DNA of 64,000 nt, taken from contig DIYO01000002.1 of NCBI GenBank assembly GCA_002427755.1, positions 219,738-283,737 on the forward strand, read 5' to 3'. Every line of letters starts with the position of its first letter. Positions within the stretch are counted from its first letter, which is position 1. The notes below the pieces were generated by a model. It made no database searches and was not told where the DNA came from. It worked only from the letters and a program-made list of their open reading frames with translations. The stretch is from Roseivirga sp. UBA6052. GTDB taxonomy: Bacteria; Bacteroidota; Bacteroidia; Cytophagales; Cyclobacteriaceae. Made by a program: the position numbers and the translations under genes. Positions 60,484 to 64,000 of the stretch are shown here, in pieces.

Positions 60484-62202
60484 TTAGTTTGATGTTAACT
60501 CACTGAGTCTGACAATATGTACCCATGAGTCTTTGAATCGGGTGTCTTGTCTGATCTTTCTCATGCGGGCGATCACAGCATTGTAGTCACTTGAAGCACC
60601 TATGTATACATAGTCTAGCTTACGTTTTCTACTGGCAAAGATTCTCGCATCATTGTATTCATCTACAATTGAGTTCAAGAAGATTCTACTGTACTTGCTA
60701 TCCAATCCATAAGAGGCTACGACAATGATGTAAGCTTCCCTATCGATAGAGCCAGGACTATCAGGATCTCCTGACACACCAATCTCTGTCAGCCTATCCG
60801 GAGTCACTAGTCTATTCACTGCTCTAACTCTTGCCTTCTGTGCTTCAGACATCTTCTCTATAGCTGCATTGGTAGCCTTAGTGTATTTGTTGTCTTCAGC
60901 TGCTTTCGCTGCTGCTTCTTTAGCCAGTTGCTCTTCTTCTAATCTCTTCGCTTCAGCTAGCCTTGCTTCTTCAGCCAAACGCTCTCTTTCTAATCTCTCA
61001 CGCTCTGCATTTACTGCGTTGATCGAGTCTCGCTCTGCTTTTCTTCTCGCTTGTGCTACCGCTTCTAATCTGGCTACCTCCTGAGCCTTTAAGCGAGCAA
61101 ATAGTTCTTCATACCGTAGCTCAGCATTGGCTCTTCTCTCCTTCTTGTTTCCTTCGAACTCTAGAGAGTACAGATAGTCCTTCAGCGCTTCCTTGTCCTT
61201 TGGATTCAAGATGGAAGGATCATAGATATTCTCATCTATCACACGGTTGTAAACCGCTTCTCCTTCGCTGTACTTGTTCACTTTGCGCTCGTCAGCAGTT
61301 TTCATGGTTAGGTGTAATCCGAACTCACTGAATCCATCACTTAAGAATGGAATCTGTGGATCTCCAAAGTCGTAGTTATAGGTAAACTCTAAGCTCTTGT
61401 TGATAAACACACCTGCACCGAAAGTAGCACCATAGTTACCTCTGTAGCCTCCAAAAGCAGAGAACTTATTGTTGTAGTCTATTCTGGCTAATACATCAAA
61501 TTCACTACCCAACACATCTCTGTATCTCCAAGTAACATTTGGCGTAACATAAATCTGCTTTTCTACATTTAACAAGAAGCTGTACTGTCCTCCTACGATG
61601 TAGTCAGGTATATTATCCTCATTGATTTGCACATACTCATCATCTGATAAACTCTCGTTGATGATCGTTGGTGCAGCCACATCCAATTGGAAGTCTTTAT
61701 AGCGATAGCTTAAACTAAAGTCTACACTCAAAGCACTACCATTATTACCCAATAGGTTGAGTAGAATTGGGTCATTCTGGGTTTCAGGGCTTACCACTTC
61801 ATCATTGATACTAAAGGAAGAGAAGCCTACTAAAGCACCAACCGAAAGCTGATGATCTTTATCCAATAGCTTATAAGCATAGCCTCCTTGTACTCTTAAT
61901 TGTCTGATCAATCCTACTTCGGTAGAGCTTACATTAAAGCCTAGTCCCATTTTACTAGCTAGGTTGGTAGAATAAGCTAGTGCAACTCCTGTAGGAGCAC
62001 CTTCCAGACCTGAGAACTGCTCTCTGTAGGCTAGCGATAGCCTAGGCCTCTCATTAAAGACCGTAGCACTTGTATAGGCCAAGGAAGGCATTCTATAGTA
62101 CTGATTAAACAAAGGAACTTGTTGCGCTTGCAAGTCACCTGCCACTATCATCAAGGCGATAAGGCAAAAGATGGTTTTTATAGTTGTTCTAATGGCTTTC
62201 AT
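60484..62202 (-). CDS. PorP/SprF-family protein with coiled coil and SPOR-like tail
   Basis: A 572-residue protein: signal peptide ending GDLQAQ, PorP/SprF-type barrel at about 25-300 (VPLFNQYYRMPSLAYTSATV, SLAYREQFSGLEGAP), a Glu/Ala/Arg-rich coiled coil at about 360-440, and a C-terminal domain (about 490-565) reading YIIVVASYGLDSKYSRIFLN and RKLDYVYIGASSDYNAVIARM, the shape of a SPOR peptidoglycan-binding domain. PorP/SprF proteins anchor or assist specific T9SS cargo, here the large adhesin encoded one base upstream. The SPOR-like call is inference. Confidence 0.85.
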   Translation of the reverse strand: MKAIRTTIKTIFCLIALMIVAGDLQAQQVPLFNQYYRMPSLAYTSATVFNERPRLSLAYREQFSGLEGAPTGVALAYSTNLASKMGLGFNVSSTEVGLIRQLRVQGGYAYKLLDKDHQLSVGALVGFSSFSINDEVVSPETQNDPILLNLLGNNGSALSVDFSLSYRYKDFQLDVAAPTIINESLSDDEYVQINEDNIPDYIVGGQYSFLLNVEKQIYVTPNVTWRYRDVLGSEFDVLARIDYNNKFSAFGGYRGNYGATFGAGVFINKSLEFTYNYDFGDPQIPFLSDGFSEFGLHLTMKTADERKVNKYSEGEAVYNRVIDENIYDPSILNPKDKEALKDYLYSLEFEGNKKERRANAELRYEELFARLKAQEVARLEAVAQARRKAERDSINAVNAERERLERERLAEEARLAEAKRLEEEQLAKEAAAKAAEDNKYTKATNAAIEKMSEAQKARVRAVNRLVTPDRLTEIGVSGDPDSPGSIDREAYIIVVASYGLDSKYSRIFLNSIVDEYNDARIFASRKRKLDYVYIGASSDYNAVIARMRKIRQDTRFKDSWVHIVRLSELTSN

Positions 62203-62203
62203 C

Positions 62204-64000
62204 TTAGTTTCTGATAATGGTTAAGAATCCTCTGATAATACTCTCTCCGTTGTATATGTTAATCTCATAATAGTAGGTGCCCGGTGGTATCGGCTCACCA
62301 TTGAACGTTCCGTCCCAATCGTTCTCGTAATTACGCTGGCTGAAAATCAGCTTACCAGCTTGTGAATACACCTTAACCTCATTGATTGGATTATCAAGGA
62401 TGTCTTCTACTACCCAAGAATCATTAGACCCATCACCGTTTGGTGTAAAGAAGTTCTTCACTCTGGCATCTGCCTGATCCTTATCAAAGTTCCTTAGCGG
62501 TTCAATTTCAAGGTTGGTAATCGTGATGGTAAAGACTTGATCTACGGTGTTACCTCCGGAGTCAGTCGAACGTATACCTACTGTTAACTGTGTATCAGTC
62601 TCAAAATCCGTTGCTCCTGAAGTCACTAGCTCATTACCGTTGGTTACAACAAACAGTAGGTTATTCTCTCCTCCTGCATCATTGTTTACCTCATAGGTAA
62701 AGGTTTCGCCAGCATCAGGATCACCGTCTGTTGATAGGATACCCACAGGCACCTGACTATCGCTTTCCTGAATCACATTGTTCGAAAGCAATACTGCTGT
62801 GGCCACCTCATTTACATTATTGATCGTAATCGCAAAGGCTTCCTGATAGGTACCACCTTTATTATCTTCTGTCTGTACGCGAACCGTGAAGCTGCTCTTC
62901 GTCTCAAAGTCGAAGTTTGTATTGGCTCTCAACTCATCTCCAATGATGATAAACGATCCGTTGTCATCATCACCGGTACCTGACTCAAGCGTATAGATAA
63001 AGGTATCTGTTGCATCAGCATCGGTTGTTGTCAAGATTCCTATAGGATCTAACTGCAGGTTATTCTCATCGATTGTCGCATTACTCAACGTGATATCCGT
63101 AGGTGTAGAGTTGGTCTGATACTCCGGACCCGTAAAGTTTCCGTTGTCAGCACCTGTTCCTCCTAATGGGTTACCCGCTGGGTCTGTTATGCTATCATCA
63201 TCTTTCACATTCAGTCCATAGAAGCCTTCTCCTGTACCTCTGTCTACTGATACCGTGTAAGAACTCGTGCTGAGTGCTGTCACACTTACCACACTCGCTC
63301 CGGTAACACCATCTCTTTGTGGTACTTCAAAATCCGCAGCATCTACATTGCTAACTGCTTCTGAGAAGGTTACTGTAAAGCCTACCTGCTGAGCTACCGT
63401 TGGACTCGCCTCATCTCTGGTAATGGTACTTACCGTTGGTGCTATGGTCTCCAATGTAGCCTGATCTGTCTGCGGTGGTGTACTCATATTGCTGAAGCTA
63501 TCCGTTAAGGTTACCGATAAGGTTAAGGTACCATCCGTCATACCGGAGATATCAATTCCCGATACCTTATCTGTAGCCGTAGCTACTGTACCCGTACCCG
63601 TAACACTTGTACCACCACCACTTGAGGTGATCGTGTAGTTATACGTAGTCCCTACTTCTGCTCCTGCAAAAGTAAAGCTTACCGCACTCGCCTCTGGTGC
63701 ACTGATCTGATCTTCATCCCAAGTTACCGTAAAGCCTGTCGGTGCTGTATTATCATCTTCATTAGTAATGGTTCCAATCGCTTGATTATCATTACTTGCA
63801 AATGATACACTCTTACCACCGGCTCCAATTTGGGCTATAGTAACACTAAAGGTCTCATCTATCTCTTCTTTGGTATCACCTGTTACGCTAACCGTAATTT
63901 GCTCTACCTCACCATCTGTACCATCAAAGGTCAACGTACCGCTAGCAGCTGTATAATCGCTATCCGCTGTGGTTGCCGTGGCATCTGCCGTTGCATAGTC
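62204..64000 (-). CDS. Large T9SS type B adhesin (Calx-beta and cadherin-like), C-terminal part
   Basis: The frame is open to the window edge, so the 599 residues seen are the C-terminal part. From the edge: Calx-beta (DYTAASGTLTFDGTDG, EEIDETFSVTI), Ig-like units (about 90-290), two cadherin-like domains (FDFETKSSFTVRVQTEDNKG; FETDTQLTVGIRSTDSGG) and the sorting domain (KNFFTPNGDGSNDSW, YSQAGKLIFSQ, PPGTYYYEIN). It is a calcium-dependent type of surface adhesin. Base composition is visibly richer in G+C than the neighbouring genes (43-53% in sampled lines against about 38%), common in repeat adhesins or recent transfer. It is coupled to the PorP/SprF-like gene downstream. Confidence 0.9.
   Translation of the reverse strand, partial: DYATADATATTADSDYTAASGTLTFDGTDGEVEQITVSVTGDTKEEIDETFSVTIAQIGAGGKSVSFASNDNQAIGTITNEDDNTAPTGFTVTWDEDQISAPEASAVSFTFAGAEVGTTYNYTITSSGGGTSVTGTGTVATATDKVSGIDISGMTDGTLTLSVTLTDSFSNMSTPPQTDQATLETIAPTVSTITRDEASPTVAQQVGFTVTFSEAVSNVDAADFEVPQRDGVTGASVVSVTALSTSSYTVSVDRGTGEGFYGLNVKDDDSITDPAGNPLGGTGADNGNFTGPEYQTNSTPTDITLSNATIDENNLQLDPIGILTTTDADATDTFIYTLESGTGDDDNGSFIIIGDELRANTNFDFETKSSFTVRVQTEDNKGGTYQEAFAITINNVNEVATAVLLSNNVIQESDSQVPVGILSTDGDPDAGETFTYEVNNDAGGENNLLFVVTNGNELVTSGATDFETDTQLTVGIRSTDSGGNTVDQVFTITITNLEIEPLRNFDKDQADARVKNFFTPNGDGSNDSWVVEDILDNPINEVKVYSQAGKLIFSQRNYENDWDGTFNGEPIPPGTYYYEINIYNGESIIRGFLTIIRN

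Noticed and set aside
60869..61331. Plus-strand open frames inside the PorP/SprF-like gene
   Set aside because: They are antisense shadows of the Ala/Glu-rich coiled coil and have serine- and alanine-rich composition without family resemblance.
1..64000. tRNA, rRNA, CRISPR arrays, insertion sequences, prophage or riboswitch
   Set aside because: No cloverleaf with anticodon, repeat-spacer pattern, transposase frame, integrase or known riboswitch core was recognised; weak structured RNAs could still be missed by eye.

Overview
The window looks like chromosomal DNA of a marine-type Bacteroidota bacterium, most likely order Cytophagales (Roseivirga/Fulvivirga-like; the genus is my inference). 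Evidence: AT-rich DNA, -7 elements of the form TAnnTTTG instead of a classical -10 box, few Shine-Dalgarno sites, type IX secretion (T9SS) cargo with gliding-motility-type C-terminal domains, a PorP/SprF-like barrel, Bacteroidota-only families (IPExxxVDY, GIN/DUF4097-like envelope proteins) and the long form of Lgt. I saw no tRNA, rRNA, CRISPR array, insertion sequence or prophage.

Layout. 1-0.9 kb: leftward TetR regulator and a partial gene. 0.9-1.97 kb: a gene-free stretch with three perfect DnaA boxes spaced exactly 12 bp apart beside an AT-rich tract (probable oriC), next to about 0.75 kb dense in stem-loops that ends in strong leftward terminators (possible large structured RNA). 2-6.7 kb: glnS, agmatinase-family enzyme, class V aminotransferase, MltB-like lytic transglycosylase. 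6.7-10.7 kb: leftward ECF sigma factor, HEAT-repeat anti-sigma-like membrane protein and three secreted GIN/DUF4097-like proteins. 10.8-15.8 kb: DUF218 protein, aldehyde dehydrogenase, ArsR regulator, phosphodiesterase, hisS. 15.9-19.5 kb: two tandem T9SS cargo proteins. 19.5-29.4 kb: YbaB, glycosyltransferase, PspC, an OmpA-like/TPR lipoprotein, PdhB, Ffh, YfhO. 29.4-34.1 kb: surface-polysaccharide genes. 34.2-37.8 kb: LemA-like protein, miaA, an orphan phosphorelay, MBL hydrolase. 37.8-43.8 kb: pyk, IPExxxVDY protein, acpP-fabF-rnc-nadE. 43.9-49.4 kb: lgt and three outer-membrane proteins. 49.4-54.5 kb: M1 peptidase, molybdenum hydroxylase pair, DoxX-like protein. 54.6-60.4 kb: two MarR-controlled redox/envelope clusters, each with a visible palindromic operator. 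60.5-64 kb: PorP/SprF-like protein and a large Calx-beta/cadherin-like T9SS adhesin running off the right edge.

Most of the window is housekeeping and envelope biology. The most interesting parts are the probable replication origin with its structured neighbour, the sigma/HEAT anti-sigma/envelope module, the MarR clusters with shared operators, and the habit of convergent genes overlapping at their 3' ends (7 of 12 convergent pairs).
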